NCBI GenBank assembly: GCA_937927335.1
Contig: CALBDU010000077.1
Span: forward strand, 1 to 64,000
Direction of reading: 5' to 3'
Length of the DNA stretch: 64,000 nt
DNA from: an uncultured Clostridium sp.
GTDB lineage: Bacteria; Bacillota; Clostridia; Clostridiales; Clostridiaceae
Shown piece by piece: positions 23,261 to 31,839 of this stretch (position 1 is the stretch's first letter; each line of letters opens with the position of its first letter). A program made the position numbers and the translations under genes. The notes beneath the pieces were generated by a model. That model searched no databases. It was not told the origin of the DNA and was given only the letters and a program-made list of their open reading frames with translations.

Positions 23261-25094
23261 ACTGTTTAACTTCTGACCATATTTTATCAAACAAGGTTAC
23301 TGAATCTCCAATATCTCTCAGGTATTCACCCTTTTTCACTTCCTCATCTGAAGGGTATACAGCCTTATCGTCCATAATAGACTTGTCTATATAGTTCCAG
23401 GCTGCAGTGTTTGGATTGCCATAGGGGAAATAATGTGATATCTCAGCACTGATTTCAGGATCCATGATAAAGTTCATGAATAGCTCAGCAGCCTTCACAT
23501 TCTTTGCATCCTTAGGTATAACAAAGTTGTCCTGTTGAAGAAACAACCCTTCCTTTGGCACTACATATTTAACATTTGGATTTTCCCTTTGGGCAAGGCT
23601 GGCTTCAGCTCCCCAGGCGAATATGGCCTTGGATTCTCCGTTTATTAAGCTTGTCTTTGGACTGTCACTATCATAGGATTTTATATTTAACTGCAGCTTT
23701 TTAAGCTCTTCCTTAGCCTTTGCCAGTACCTCAGGATTTGTTTCATTCAAGGAATAACCCATTTTTTTCAGGGTTATGCCTATTATTACCCTTTCGTCAT
23801 CCAGTACAGTTAATGAATTTTTGAACTGAGGCTTCCATAAATCAGCATAGCTTGTTATTGCTCCCTCCGGCACCTTTGAGCTGTCGTAGGCAATAATTCC
23901 CGCCAGCCACATATATGGAACACTGTATTTATTGCCCGGGTCAAAGGGCAGGTTCATAAACTGTGAGCCAATATTGCTGATATTAGGCAAATTCTCCTTG
24001 TTTATTTCCTGGATAAGGTTTTGCTTTTTAAGTATTTCTACCATGAAATCACTGGCTACAGCCACATCATAGTTTCCTCCTCCAGCCATAAGCTTGGCCA
24101 GCATTTCCTCATTAGAGGAGAAGGTGCTGTAATTAACCTTTATGTTGTAGGTCTGTTCAAATTTATCAATAACAGACTGTGGTAGATATTCAGACCAGTT
24201 GAACACATTAAGCACCTGCTTTGGCTGCTCTGTGCTCTTTGCATAGGCAAACACACCGCCTCCAATGGTGCCAGCCACTAAAAATATGGAGGTAAGTATA
24301 GCCATTACCTTTTTCATATTTATGTTTGCATTTTTAAGCACCAGAGACATCAATATCACTATTACTGTAAAGCCGATAATTATTGTTGAAAGGGCATTTA
24401 TTTCCGGAGTAACCCCAAACTTCACCATGGAGAAAACCTTTAAAGGAAGTGTTACGCTTCCAGGACCGGCCACAAAAAAGCTTATTATAACGTCATCCAG
24501 TGACAGGGTAAATGCCAAAAGGCCTCCAGCAATTACACCAGGCATTATAATTGGCAGCGTCACATTAAAAAATGTCTTCAACGGTGTTGCTCCCAGATCC
24601 ATGGCAGCCTCCTCCACAGATCGGTCGAAGCCATCAAGCCTGGTTTTCACCACGGAAACAACATAGGCTATGCTAAAGGTAACATGGGCAATAATCAGTG
24701 ATCCCAGGCCCAGAGGCACATTTACTATTGCAAAGAATGCCAGCAGGGAAATACCCATAACTATCTCAGGTATAACCAAAGGAATGTTCAGCACCACATC
24801 AAATATGGTTTTACCACGGAACTTGTAGCGATACATGCCTACTGAAGCAAGTGTTCCAATAATTACCGAAAGAATTGTGCTCACTGAGGCAACTACAAAA
24901 GAATTTTTCACAGCCTCCAGAATACCGGCATTATGCATGAGACTTCCATACCATTTCAAGGTGAAGCCTGTCCATACCACATTGAGCTTTGACTGGTTAA
25001 AGGAAAATGCTATAAGTATCATTATTGGAATATAAAGACACAGGAAAACAATTAAAAGATAGATATTACCAAGTATTTTTGTACCCTTTTTCAC
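23259..25094 (-). CDS. potCD: PotC-PotD fusion: polyamine permease and binding protein
   Basis: One protein of 611 residues joins two subunits of the spermidine/putrescine importer. Residues 1-265 are a PotC-like permease with six helices and the EAA loop EEAAMDLGATPLKTFFNVTLP. Residues from about 265 form a membrane anchor (VMAILTSIFLVAGTIGGGVF) and then a PotD-like binding protein starting VLNVFNWSEYLPQSVIDKFE. The fusion ties the receptor to the membrane without a lipobox. The GTG start directly follows the potB stop codon. The gene order is potA-potB-potCD. Confidence 0.93.
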   Translation of the reverse strand: MKKGTKILGNIYLLIVFLCLYIPIMILIAFSFNQSKLNVVWTGFTLKWYGSLMHNAGILEAVKNSFVVASVSTILSVIIGTLASVGMYRYKFRGKTIFDVVLNIPLVIPEIVMGISLLAFFAIVNVPLGLGSLIIAHVTFSIAYVVSVVKTRLDGFDRSVEEAAMDLGATPLKTFFNVTLPIIMPGVIAGGLLAFTLSLDDVIISFFVAGPGSVTLPLKVFSMVKFGVTPEINALSTIIIGFTVIVILMSLVLKNANINMKKVMAILTSIFLVAGTIGGGVFAYAKSTEQPKQVLNVFNWSEYLPQSVIDKFEQTYNIKVNYSTFSSNEEMLAKLMAGGGNYDVAVASDFMVEILKKQNLIQEINKENLPNISNIGSQFMNLPFDPGNKYSVPYMWLAGIIAYDSSKVPEGAITSYADLWKPQFKNSLTVLDDERVIIGITLKKMGYSLNETNPEVLAKAKEELKKLQLNIKSYDSDSPKTSLINGESKAIFAWGAEASLAQRENPNVKYVVPKEGLFLQQDNFVIPKDAKNVKAAELFMNFIMDPEISAEISHYFPYGNPNTAAWNYIDKSIMDDKAVYPSDEEVKKGEYLRDIGDSVTLFDKIWSEVKQ

Positions 25095-25976
25095 CTAAAG
25101 CACCCCCTTGCTTTCCTTGGAGCCGCCCATTTTTGAGTTTATTAAAATCAGGGCTACCATAACAATGATCAAGATAACTGATATAGCTGCTCCAAAGGGC
25201 CAGTCTCTTGCAGTAAGGAACTGGTTCTTAATAAGATTGCTCATTAGCACCACCTTGCTGCCCCCCATTAAATCAGTTATGAAAAACAGGCCCAAAGTAG
25301 GTATGAACACCAGCAGACACCCTGCCACAATACCGCCTTTTGTCAATGGCAGCGTAACCTTCATGAACTTCTTAACCGGACTGGCTCCCAGATCTGCTGC
25401 AGCGTCCAAAAGTCTTCTGTCCAGCTTTTCAATGGAGGTATACAAAGGAAGTACCATAAAGGGGAACATCATGTATATCATCCCCACCATAACAGCAAAA
25501 TTATTATACATCATGTGGAGTGGAGCTTGTATTATTCCAAGGTTTAAAAGCACTGTATTTATGATTCCCTCGGTCCTTAGCAATATAATCATTGCATAGG
25601 TTCTTACTAGAGAATTTGTCCAAAAGGGAAGCATTATTAATAAAAGCATTATTGGTTTGTACTTTTTCTTAACATTGGCAATTATAAAAGCAAAGGGATA
25701 TCCGAATAGAAGGCAGAAAACAGTGGTATAAACCGCCACCAGGATAGAATTCCAAAATATATTCAGGTAAAGTGGATTTAGCAGCCTTACATAGTTGGAA
25801 AGGGTGAATTTGTATACAACATCCCCCACTTCTCCTCTGGTACAGAAGCTTACTACCACAATAAGAATCAGCGGCGCCACAAAGAAACCAGTCATCCAGA
25901 CTCCTGCTGGAAAAATGGTAACTAACAATTTTGACAACCAGTTGCTTTTAGCCTTTGAAGTTGTGTTGTTGTCCAT
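25095..25976 (-). CDS. potB: spermidine/putrescine ABC transporter permease
   Basis: The first permease of the polyamine importer has 293 residues and six helices. The EAA loop is LLDAAADLGASPVKKFMKVTLP. FPFAFIIANVKKKYK and FIPTLGLFFITDLMGG are typical PotB segments. It lies 11 bp after potA and directly before the potCD fusion. It works as the heterodimer partner of the PotC half. Confidence 0.94.
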   Translation of the reverse strand: MDNNTTSKAKSNWLSKLLVTIFPAGVWMTGFFVAPLILIVVVSFCTRGEVGDVVYKFTLSNYVRLLNPLYLNIFWNSILVAVYTTVFCLLFGYPFAFIIANVKKKYKPIMLLLIMLPFWTNSLVRTYAMIILLRTEGIINTVLLNLGIIQAPLHMMYNNFAVMVGMIYMMFPFMVLPLYTSIEKLDRRLLDAAADLGASPVKKFMKVTLPLTKGGIVAGCLLVFIPTLGLFFITDLMGGSKVVLMSNLIKNQFLTARDWPFGAAISVILIIVMVALILINSKMGGSKESKGVL

Positions 25977-25987
25977 TTATCTGCCCC

Positions 25988-27082
25988 CTATTCCTTAATT
26001 ACTATGGTATGATCCGGCTTCCAGGTTACAAAGTAATCCTTTCGGTCATCAAACTTTTCCACACTCTTTATTGTTTCATTAATTGGCTCATTAACTACAA
26101 TGTCCTTTCCGTTGCTTAAAGTCATCACTATTTTAATATTTGAGCCTATATATATCTTTTCCTTGAATCTGCATTGAAGCCATACATCTCCATCTTCAAA
26201 GGCTTCCTTAACCTTTATCCGCTCAGGTCTTACGGAAACCACAAATTTATCTCCAAGGTCATAATTCAAATTTGGTATCCTTATAATATCCTGTTCCTGT
26301 TCAAGCTGCAACAATACTTCATCCTGCTTCACCTTAAACACCTGTCCCTCCAGGATATTTGTTTCTCCTAGAAAATCAGCCACGAACTTTGTCTCGGGCT
26401 GCTCATACAATTCCTCCGGTGTACCCACCTGTTCAATAACTCCTTCATTCATAACCACAATTCTGTCGGACATGGTTAATGCCTCCTCCTGATCATGAGT
26501 TACGAATACAAAGGTTATTCCAAGCATTTTCTGAAGATGCTTAAGTTCCAACTGCATCTGTTTTCTGAGTTTTAGATCCAGTGCACCCAGAGGCTCGTCC
26601 AATAATAGAACCTTAGGGCTGTTGATCACCGCACGGGCTATTGCCACTCTTTGCATCTGGCCTCCGCTTAACTGGGACGGCATTCTAGTGTCGTATCCTT
26701 CCAGCTGAACCATTTTCAGCATTTCGGATACCTTTTCTCTGATCACATTTTTGTCCGTCTTTTTCATCTTAAGACCAAACGCAATATTATCATAAATATT
26801 CATATGAGGAAATAATGCATAATTTTGAAATACTGTATTTACACACCTTAAATGGGGAGGTGTTTCAGTAACATCTTCTCCATCTATGACCACCCTGCCG
26901 TTTGTTGGGGTTTCAAAACCTGCAATAATCCTTAATGTAGTGGTTTTTCCGCATCCGCTGGGACCCAGCAATGTCAAAAACTCTCCCTTTCTGATATCCA
27001 GATCCATGCCTTTTAGCACAACATCCTTCTGATCATAAATCTTACAGACATTCTCCAATTGAACAAAAACATCTTTTGTCAC
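25988..27082 (-). CDS. potA: spermidine/putrescine ABC transporter ATPase
   Basis: An ATPase of 364 residues. Walker A is LGPSGCGKTTTLRII. The Q-loop is TVFQNYALFPHM. The signature is SQLSGGQMQRVAIARA, and Walker B is VLLLDEPLGALD. A C-terminal TOBE domain has VSVRPERIKV. The start is GTG at 27082, 8 nt after GGGAG. It is the first gene of potA-potB-potCD. About 115 AT-rich bases separate it from the terminator of the DUF1003 gene. Confidence 0.95.
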   Translation of the reverse strand: MTKDVFVQLENVCKIYDQKDVVLKGMDLDIRKGEFLTLLGPSGCGKTTTLRIIAGFETPTNGRVVIDGEDVTETPPHLRCVNTVFQNYALFPHMNIYDNIAFGLKMKKTDKNVIREKVSEMLKMVQLEGYDTRMPSQLSGGQMQRVAIARAVINSPKVLLLDEPLGALDLKLRKQMQLELKHLQKMLGITFVFVTHDQEEALTMSDRIVVMNEGVIEQVGTPEELYEQPETKFVADFLGETNILEGQVFKVKQDEVLLQLEQEQDIIRIPNLNYDLGDKFVVSVRPERIKVKEAFEDGDVWLQCRFKEKIYIGSNIKIVMTLSNGKDIVVNEPINETIKSVEKFDDRKDYFVTWKPDHTIVIKE

Positions 27083-27166
27083 ACCTTAACATCTCCCTCG
27101 GTAAAAAATATGTATTATTAACAGGAAAAATATATCACAATGAATTTCAAACTTCAACAATTTGAA

Positions 27167-27199
27167 TAAAAAAAGTGGGTTTCCTTCACCCACAATTTT
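27167..27199 (-). terminator. terminator after the DUF1003 gene
   Basis: GTGGGT and ACCCAC (stem 27175-27193) have a T run on the minus strand. On the plus strand AATTTTTT follows, so it may work both ways. Confidence 0.8.
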
Positions 27200-27721
27200 T
27201 TACAAATCCTCGTTTCCTTCATCAGATCTGGACAAGCCTTCCAAAATCTTTTCCTGATTCCTTATGAGCTCGTCAATTTTATAATGGAGATCCTCTATTA
27301 TAAGCTCTGACTTAAGGTTTACCTCATAGTCATTTCTTGCTCGAATCCTGTCCTTTTCCTCCTGCCTGTTCTGGCTCATCATGATTACAGGAGCCTGTAT
27401 TGCAGCTATGCAGGACAGCACCAGATTAAGCAGTATAAAGGGGTATGGGTCAAAGCTCTGATTTTTGCTGGCTGTATTATAAAGTATCCACCCTGCCAGT
27501 ATGGATATGAAAATGATTATAAATACCCAGCTGCCTGCAAATTTAGCTAGAGCATCAGCCATTTTGTCTCCAAAGGTAAGATCCGTCTTTACTTTGGAGG
27601 TATCTGCTGATATGGTCTGCCTCACCAGCATATGCATTATCTCCTCATCCTCCAGATCAAATACGGAATCCTGCTCCAATATAGAATTTATAAGTTCAGT
27701 CTTGGTAATGTTGTTTTTCAT
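27200..27721 (-). CDS. DUF1003 family membrane protein
   Basis: A 173-residue protein with two membrane helices (WVFIIIFISILAGWILYN and FILLNLVLSCIAAIQAPVIMM). The conserved DUF1003 tail MMSQNRQEEKDRIRARNDYEVNLK is followed by a helical region likely to form a coiled coil. The function is unknown. It is monocistronic, with a terminator at its end. Confidence 0.9.
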   Translation of the reverse strand: MKNNITKTELINSILEQDSVFDLEDEEIMHMLVRQTISADTSKVKTDLTFGDKMADALAKFAGSWVFIIIFISILAGWILYNTASKNQSFDPYPFILLNLVLSCIAAIQAPVIMMSQNRQEEKDRIRARNDYEVNLKSELIIEDLHYKIDELIRNQEKILEGLSRSDEGNEDL

Positions 27722-27837
27722 ACTTTCCCTCCTGAATACATTTTACCAGGATAATTTCAAATACATTTTATTCTATATTTTATCACTAAATCAGGTCTTT
27801 TGAGATTGTTTTTTTATAATTAATATGTTAATATTTA

Positions 27838-27865
27838 ATTACCAGTGGTAATTACCATTGGTAAT
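27838..27865 (+). promoter_or_regulatory. two overlapping palindromic operators for the GNAT-tetR operon
   Basis: ATTACC-AGT-GGTAAT (27838-27852) and ATTACC-ATT-GGTAAT (27851-27865) are perfect 6-bp inverted repeats that share two bases. They lie directly after a promoter candidate (TTGTTT-17 nt-TAATAT) and 20 bp before the GNAT start. The second gene encodes a TetR-type regulator, so autorepression through these sites is likely. Confidence 0.8.
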
Positions 27866-27884
27866 GATTATTGGAGGTATTAAA

Positions 27885-28382
27885 ATGAATGAAAACTTTT
27901 CAGTAGTGAAATTATCACCAGAACACAGGATTCCAGTGATAGACATTTTTAATTACTACATTGAAAACAGCTTTGCCGCCTTCCCGGAAAACAAAATGGG
28001 TTACGAATTTTTTGATATGATTATGAAAGTTTCAGCCGGATACCCTGCTGCAGCTCTTCTTAAGGATGACGGCACAGTTATAGGCTTTGGCTTTCTCCAT
28101 GCCCATAATCAAATGCCTGCCTTCAAGCATACAGCAGAAATAAGCTATTTTATAGCTGACGAATATACTGGAAATGGTCTTGGAAGGCTTCTCCTCCATT
28201 ATCTGCTGCAGGGAGCAGAAGAGAAAGGTATAAAAGTGATTCTTGCAAGTATATCCTCACCTAATGAAAACAGCCTGAAATTCCACAAAAATAACCACTT
28301 CAAGGAATGCGGACGCTTTGTAGAGGTTGGTTTTAAGAAAAACACCTCTTTTGATGTGGTTTGGATGGAAAGATTCATATAA
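27885..28382 (+). CDS. GNAT family N-acetyltransferase (phosphinothricin-type)
   Basis: A 165-residue acetyltransferase of the Gcn5 fold. Residues starting VVKLSPEHRIPVIDIFNYYIEN match the PAT/YncA group. Motif A is SYFIADEYTGNGLGRLLLHYL, with the Q/R-x-x-G-x-G/A pyrophosphate loop in the form N-G-L-G-R. NENSLKFHKNNHFKECGRF is motif B. I chose ATG at 27885, 6 nt after GGAGG. It is followed without a gap by the tetR gene. Its acceptor is probably a toxic amine or amino acid. Confidence 0.88.
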   Translation: MNENFSVVKLSPEHRIPVIDIFNYYIENSFAAFPENKMGYEFFDMIMKVSAGYPAAALLKDDGTVIGFGFLHAHNQMPAFKHTAEISYFIADEYTGNGLGRLLLHYLLQGAEEKGIKVILASISSPNENSLKFHKNNHFKECGRFVEVGFKKNTSFDVVWMERFI

Positions 28383-28964
28383 ATGAAGAATAAAATTGAC
28401 AGTGAAATAATAATAAACACCACCTTGGAGCTGATTAATGAAAAAGGAGAGGCATCCAGTGTGAACCTCAGAGAAATAGCAAGAAGGCTTGGCTGTGCCC
28501 ATACCAATCTGTACAATTATTTTCACTCTCTGGATGATATCCTTTGGGAAGCATTACAACAGGCTCTGATACGTCTCATGGACTTTGCCACAGAGGATCT
28601 GGCACATATTGAGGATGAAGAAAAAAAAATGGAGTATTATTTTTCAAGGGTTTTGGAATTTTATCTCAATAATAAGGGCTGGTTCAGGCTAATATGGTTT
28701 GAAAGACTTAACGGCAGCAGGCCAAAGAAAACCCTGGACGCAATTATCCACACTGTGGATTCCATCCTTAGCATTTTCCATCCGCCATACAGCAGTAAAT
28801 TCACCCGGGAAGAGATGCATTTCATCATTCACAATGTTCATTGCTATCTCCATGGCGAAATTTTCATTTATATTGCAGGCAGGGGGCTTATAAAGGATGA
28901 GGCAGGCTTTAAAGAATATGTGGTTCTCCAATGCATGAAAATGTTTCATTTGTATACTGCATAG
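28383..28964 (+). CDS. TetR family transcriptional regulator
   Basis: A 193-residue repressor-type protein. The N-terminal helix-turn-helix reads VNLREIARRLGCAHTNLYNYFHSLDDILWEAL at about residues 24-55. The C-terminal ligand domain (WHG-type) has FRLIWFERLNGS. The start codon follows the GNAT stop directly, so the two are cotranscribed and probably coupled. It probably binds the paired palindromes upstream of the GNAT gene. Confidence 0.9.
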   Translation: MKNKIDSEIIINTTLELINEKGEASSVNLREIARRLGCAHTNLYNYFHSLDDILWEALQQALIRLMDFATEDLAHIEDEEKKMEYYFSRVLEFYLNNKGWFRLIWFERLNGSRPKKTLDAIIHTVDSILSIFHPPYSSKFTREEMHFIIHNVHCYLHGEIFIYIAGRGLIKDEAGFKEYVVLQCMKMFHLYTA

Positions 28965-29077
28965 GTTTCTGCATAGGTTTCCGCATAGAGTTGGATTTAA
29001 TCAGGTGTTGCTACAGAAGGATTAAATAGAATTTTTGTGAATTATTCTCATATACTATACTTGAAAGAGGTGTTTAT

Positions 29078-29623
29078 ATGAGTTACAATCAGCTGTCAAA
29101 CCCTGAAAAATGGATTATTAAAGGAATACCAGCATTATTTATTATAGGTTCATTTTTACACTTTGCATACGAATTTTCAGGAAACCTTCTATGGGTTGGA
29201 GCTTTTGCTCCGGTTAATGAAAGTATATGGGAGCATTTAAAGCTGGCCATGATTCCTATGGTTTTATGGTTTGGAATTTATTATGTAGTGAAATCCAAAA
29301 GGTATAATATAAATAAAAACAAATGGTATTCAGCCAACTTGGCTTCACTGGTGATATACATGCTCTTCTCCGTGTCATTTTACTATACCTATACTGAGGC
29401 TTTTGGCTTCAAGTCATTGTTCATGGATATACTGGATTTCTTTTTGTCCATTATGGCGGGACAGTTCACCGCACTGAAAATTTACAAAAAAAGCAGGACT
29501 GCAAGGGCCTCAATATCTATTTTGTTAATTGGGCTGCTTGTATTTACTTTTGTAATATTCACCTTTTACCCTCCCCATATTCCCCTGTTCATGGATATGA
29601 ACAAATTAAAATACGGTATATAA
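29078..29623 (+). CDS. DUF6512 family membrane protein
   Basis: A 181-residue membrane protein with five to six helices. The conserved segment GNLLWVGAFAPVNESIWEHLKLA is the hallmark of this family, and KYGI ends it. The function is unknown. The ribosome binding site GAAAGAGGTG lies before ATG at 29078. A terminator follows. Confidence 0.85.
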   Translation: MSYNQLSNPEKWIIKGIPALFIIGSFLHFAYEFSGNLLWVGAFAPVNESIWEHLKLAMIPMVLWFGIYYVVKSKRYNINKNKWYSANLASLVIYMLFSVSFYYTYTEAFGFKSLFMDILDFFLSIMAGQFTALKIYKKSRTARASISILLIGLLVFTFVIFTFYPPHIPLFMDMNKLKYGI

Positions 29624-29631
29624 ATTAAAGC

Positions 29632-29668
29632 AGGCACTTTTCACCAATTGCTGTGGAAAGTGCCTTTA
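29632..29668 (+). terminator. terminator after the DUF6512 gene
   Basis: AGGCACTTTTC pairs with GAAAGTGCCT around a loop of about 13 nt, followed by TTTAAC. Confidence 0.7.
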
Positions 29669-29751
29669 ACTCTCTTCAATATATAAATGATTACTAAGTT
29701 AAAATTTATCAATAATCCGTTCCTCTTCTTATTAACCTTTGTTTATTTAAA

Positions 29752-29799
29752 TTATAGCTCGTGTTTAAAAATCTGGATCACCATCAATATAAAGCTCAT
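29752..29799 (-). CDS. micro-ORF 3 (15 residues) in the glycine-riboswitch region
   Basis: ATG at 29799 is preceded by AAAGGAGGATGTGAATT and encodes MSFILMVIQIFKHEL. It resembles the two micro-ORFs that follow the glycine riboswitches (M-S-hydrophobic-F/L-K-H). An out-of-frame 34-codon ORF just upstream overlaps its start by ATGA. I do not recognise a family. The strong ribosome binding site is the main support. Confidence 0.45.
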   Translation of the reverse strand: MSFILMVIQIFKHEL

Positions 29800-29904
29800 A
29801 ATTCACATCCTCCTTTCATCAGTTTTTCAGGTTTCATTAGCATTCTAAATTTCATTGGTATTCCGCGCATTATTAATTTAGAATTTATACCCTTTATCAT
29901 AGTA

Positions 29905-29964
29905 TTAGAAAGTTTTTACTTGGTGCTTAAAAATTGCTGTGCATACTAATATTATAATGCTCAT
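29905..29964 (-). CDS. micro-ORF 1 (19 residues) after glycine riboswitch copy A
   Basis: ATG at 29964, preceded by AAAAGGAGGAATAAAA, encodes MSIIILVCTAIFKHQVKTF. It is the first reading frame after riboswitch copy A and its terminator, about 80 bp downstream. The hydrophobic N terminus and basic end suggest a membrane peptide. The near-identical copy after riboswitch B (MSIIILVCSAFLKH) shows that the unit was duplicated. Confidence 0.5.
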   Translation of the reverse strand: MSIIILVCTAIFKHQVKTF

Positions 29965-30044
29965 TTTTATTCCTCCTTTTAATTTATTTTTACTCTGCTT
30001 TGAAGCTCCTGGTTTAAATCTCGAACATTGAAAATGTTTTCATA

Positions 30045-30084
30045 TAAAAAGGACATGGGGCAAATTTTCATCACCCACATGTCC
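30045..30084 (-). terminator. terminator of glycine riboswitch copy A
   Basis: AGGACATG-TGGG pairs with CCCC-ATGTCCT around about 13 nt, followed by TTTTTAT. It is the expression platform directly after the second aptamer. Confidence 0.85.
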
Positions 30085-30285
30085 TCTGTTCTTTTTACCT
30101 GAGAGTTTCGATAATTTCTTATCTTTCACCTTTGGTTCCGCCTTAGCGGTATTTTCAGAGTTCCGTCCCATATCGTTATTTTTTACCTGAAAGTTTCTCC
30201 TGCAGGTGTGGAGCTGCAGGATTACTCCTTCGGTTAACATTCTCACTTATGAATGTTATCTCACGATATTTTCATCCGGACTATA
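30085..30285 (-). ncRNA. tandem glycine riboswitch, copy A
   Basis: On the minus strand two glycine aptamers follow one another. The diagnostic 3' boxes are GAGAAACTTTCAGGTAAAA (first aptamer) and GAAACTCTCAGGTAAAAAG with ACAGAGGAC (second). GGGACGGAACTCTG opens the second. Such riboswitches normally control glycine cleavage or a glycine-exporting symporter. Here the only downstream frames on this strand are micro-ORFs. Confidence 0.93.
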
Positions 30286-30328
30286 TTTAATTTACAATTG
30301 CGTTTTCATTATACTGGAAAGTTTTATT

Positions 30329-30373
30329 CTAGTGCTTTAAGAATGCTGAACATACTAATATTATAATGCTCAT
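30329..30373 (-). CDS. micro-ORF 2 (14 residues) after glycine riboswitch copy B
   Basis: ATG at 30373, with AAAGGAGGAATAAAA before it, encodes MSIIILVCSAFLKH. Its first eight codons are identical in protein to micro-ORF 1. It lies between the terminator of copy B and the start of copy A. Confidence 0.5.
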   Translation of the reverse strand: MSIIILVCSAFLKH

Positions 30374-30457
30374 TTTTATTCCTCCTTTAAATTTATTTTT
30401 CAAGCTTCTTCGAAGCTCCTGATTTAATTCCTGCACATCCTATAAAACTTTTCATAT

Positions 30458-30498
30458 AAAAAGGACATGAGGCAATTTTTACATTACCCACATGTCCT
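30458..30498 (-). terminator. terminator of glycine riboswitch copy B
   Basis: AGGACATG-TGGG pairs with CC-(T)-CATGTCCT, followed by TTTTTAT, as in copy A. Confidence 0.85.
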
Positions 30499-30700
30499 CT
30501 GTTCTTTTTACCTGAGAGTTTCGATAATTTCTTATCTTTCACCTTTGGTTCCGCCTTAGCGGTATTTTCAGAGTTCCGTCCCATATCGCTATTTTTTACC
30601 TGAAAGTTTCTCCTGCAGTTGTGGATCTGCATGATTACTCCTTCGGTTAACCTTCTTCTTAGTAAGGTTATCTCACGATATTTTCATCCGAACTATATTT
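30499..30700 (-). ncRNA. tandem glycine riboswitch, copy B
   Basis: It is nearly identical to copy A over both aptamers, about 415 bp apart. Differences cluster in the peripheral P3b stems, where compensating changes keep pairing (AACCTTAC-TAAGAAGAAGGTT here against AACATTC-GAATGTT in copy A). That suggests that both copies are maintained as folded RNAs. Confidence 0.93.
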
Positions 30701-30718
30701 AATTTTCTATCTGATTTT

Positions 30719-30747
30719 ATTTTATCATGGTTTACAGTGAATTTCAA
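30719..30747 (-). promoter_or_regulatory. probable promoter of the glycine riboswitch region
   Basis: On the minus strand TTGAAA (30747-30742) is followed after 17 nt by TAAAAT (30724-30719). Transcription would begin just before riboswitch copy B. Confidence 0.65.
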
Positions 30748-30863
30748 CAAGATAATTGTTATCAATTTGTTAACTTCATGTTAATAAAATTTGAATTACT
30801 ATTGGATTTGCCTGATGCCCCTCAAGGCCTTGAATATCAGGCTTCTGGCAATTTCAAGCAAGG

Positions 30864-31817
30864 TTATTTCACTTCACTAATCAGTGATTTTATATCCACC
30901 TTTTTGGTCATCAGGTTATTCTGAATCAGGAAGTCCTGAGTCTTCTCCAGGTCTGTTATATCCTTGTCTGTGATGGCAGGGTTGAAGTCATACAAGCTAT
31001 ACATATTCTTAACTTCATCTACTGTCATTTTAGTTTCATCAGCTGTGAGCTGATAGGTTTCATCAGCATTGTTCTTCATAAAATCCAAACTGGACTGGTG
31101 AACCTGCATATATCTCTTAACCAGATCAGGGTGATTTTTCAGAAAATCTCCTCTTACTGCAATAACTATTGTTGCATCAAGAAGACCTTCACCGGTGGCA
31201 ACTACGTGGGCGCCATTCTTTAAAGCCTGATTAACAGCAGGTCCTGCAACTAGTGCAGCATCTGCACTGCCACTAAGCATAGCAGAAAGTCCTGCGGGTA
31301 TTTCCATGTTTACATAGCTGTAATCTGAGGTCTTCAAGCCACCCTTATCTGTAGCAGCCAGTAAAAGCTGGTGAAGTATGGTTCCTTTTGGACCTACAAC
31401 CTTTTTACCCTTTAAATCGGCTGCTGTCTTTATAGAAGGGTCCTTAGCCATTATGGTAAAGGATTTCGGAGCTCTGCTGTATATGCCGATGATTTTCAGG
31501 TCTACACCGTTAGATGCAGCAAGAATTGCTGATGTGGCACCTAATGCATTAGCAAAGTCCAGAGAGCCTGCGGCCATAGCCTCAGTCATCTTTGGTCCTG
31601 CTGTGATATCTGAGTACACAATCTTTGTGTTGTCCTTTCCAAATTCATTTTCAAACAGGTTTTTCTTCTTTTCAACAATAGATGGAACATTTAGTGGTGC
31701 TTTAACGTAAGATATGGTTATCTGGTCAACCTTGGTGGTTTTTGTGCTGCTTGAACATCCTGCAAACATAATGGTTGACATAAGCAGGGTTACAATAAGT
31801 ACTGATAATTTTTTCAT
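30864..31817 (-). CDS. ABC transporter substrate-binding lipoprotein, NitT/TauT type
   Basis: A solute-binding lipoprotein of 317 residues with signal LLMSTIMFAGCSSS. The NMT1-like fold shows ITISYVKAPLNVPSIVEKK and AMAAGSLDFANALGATSAI. The ligand is not readable. Aromatic or aliphatic sulfonates, nitrate-like anions and pyrimidine precursors are all used by this family. It is the last gene of regulator-permease-ATPase-binding protein. Confidence 0.9.
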   Translation of the reverse strand: MKKLSVLIVTLLMSTIMFAGCSSSTKTTKVDQITISYVKAPLNVPSIVEKKKNLFENEFGKDNTKIVYSDITAGPKMTEAMAAGSLDFANALGATSAILAASNGVDLKIIGIYSRAPKSFTIMAKDPSIKTAADLKGKKVVGPKGTILHQLLLAATDKGGLKTSDYSYVNMEIPAGLSAMLSGSADAALVAGPAVNQALKNGAHVVATGEGLLDATIVIAVRGDFLKNHPDLVKRYMQVHQSSLDFMKNNADETYQLTADETKMTVDEVKNMYSLYDFNPAITDKDITDLEKTQDFLIQNNLMTKKVDIKSLISEVK

Positions 31818-31839
31818 TCCTATTCACTCCTTGCATTTA

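Noticed and set aside
29761..29949. A 62-codon plus-strand frame in the riboswitch region
   Set aside because: It has no ribosome binding site and lies opposite the micro-ORFs, whose start signals are strong.
30040..30246. A 68-residue reading frame on the minus strand, and a near-identical 79-residue one at 30393-30632
   Set aside because: Both are translations of the conserved glycine aptamers and their terminators. The similarity comes from RNA structure, not protein.
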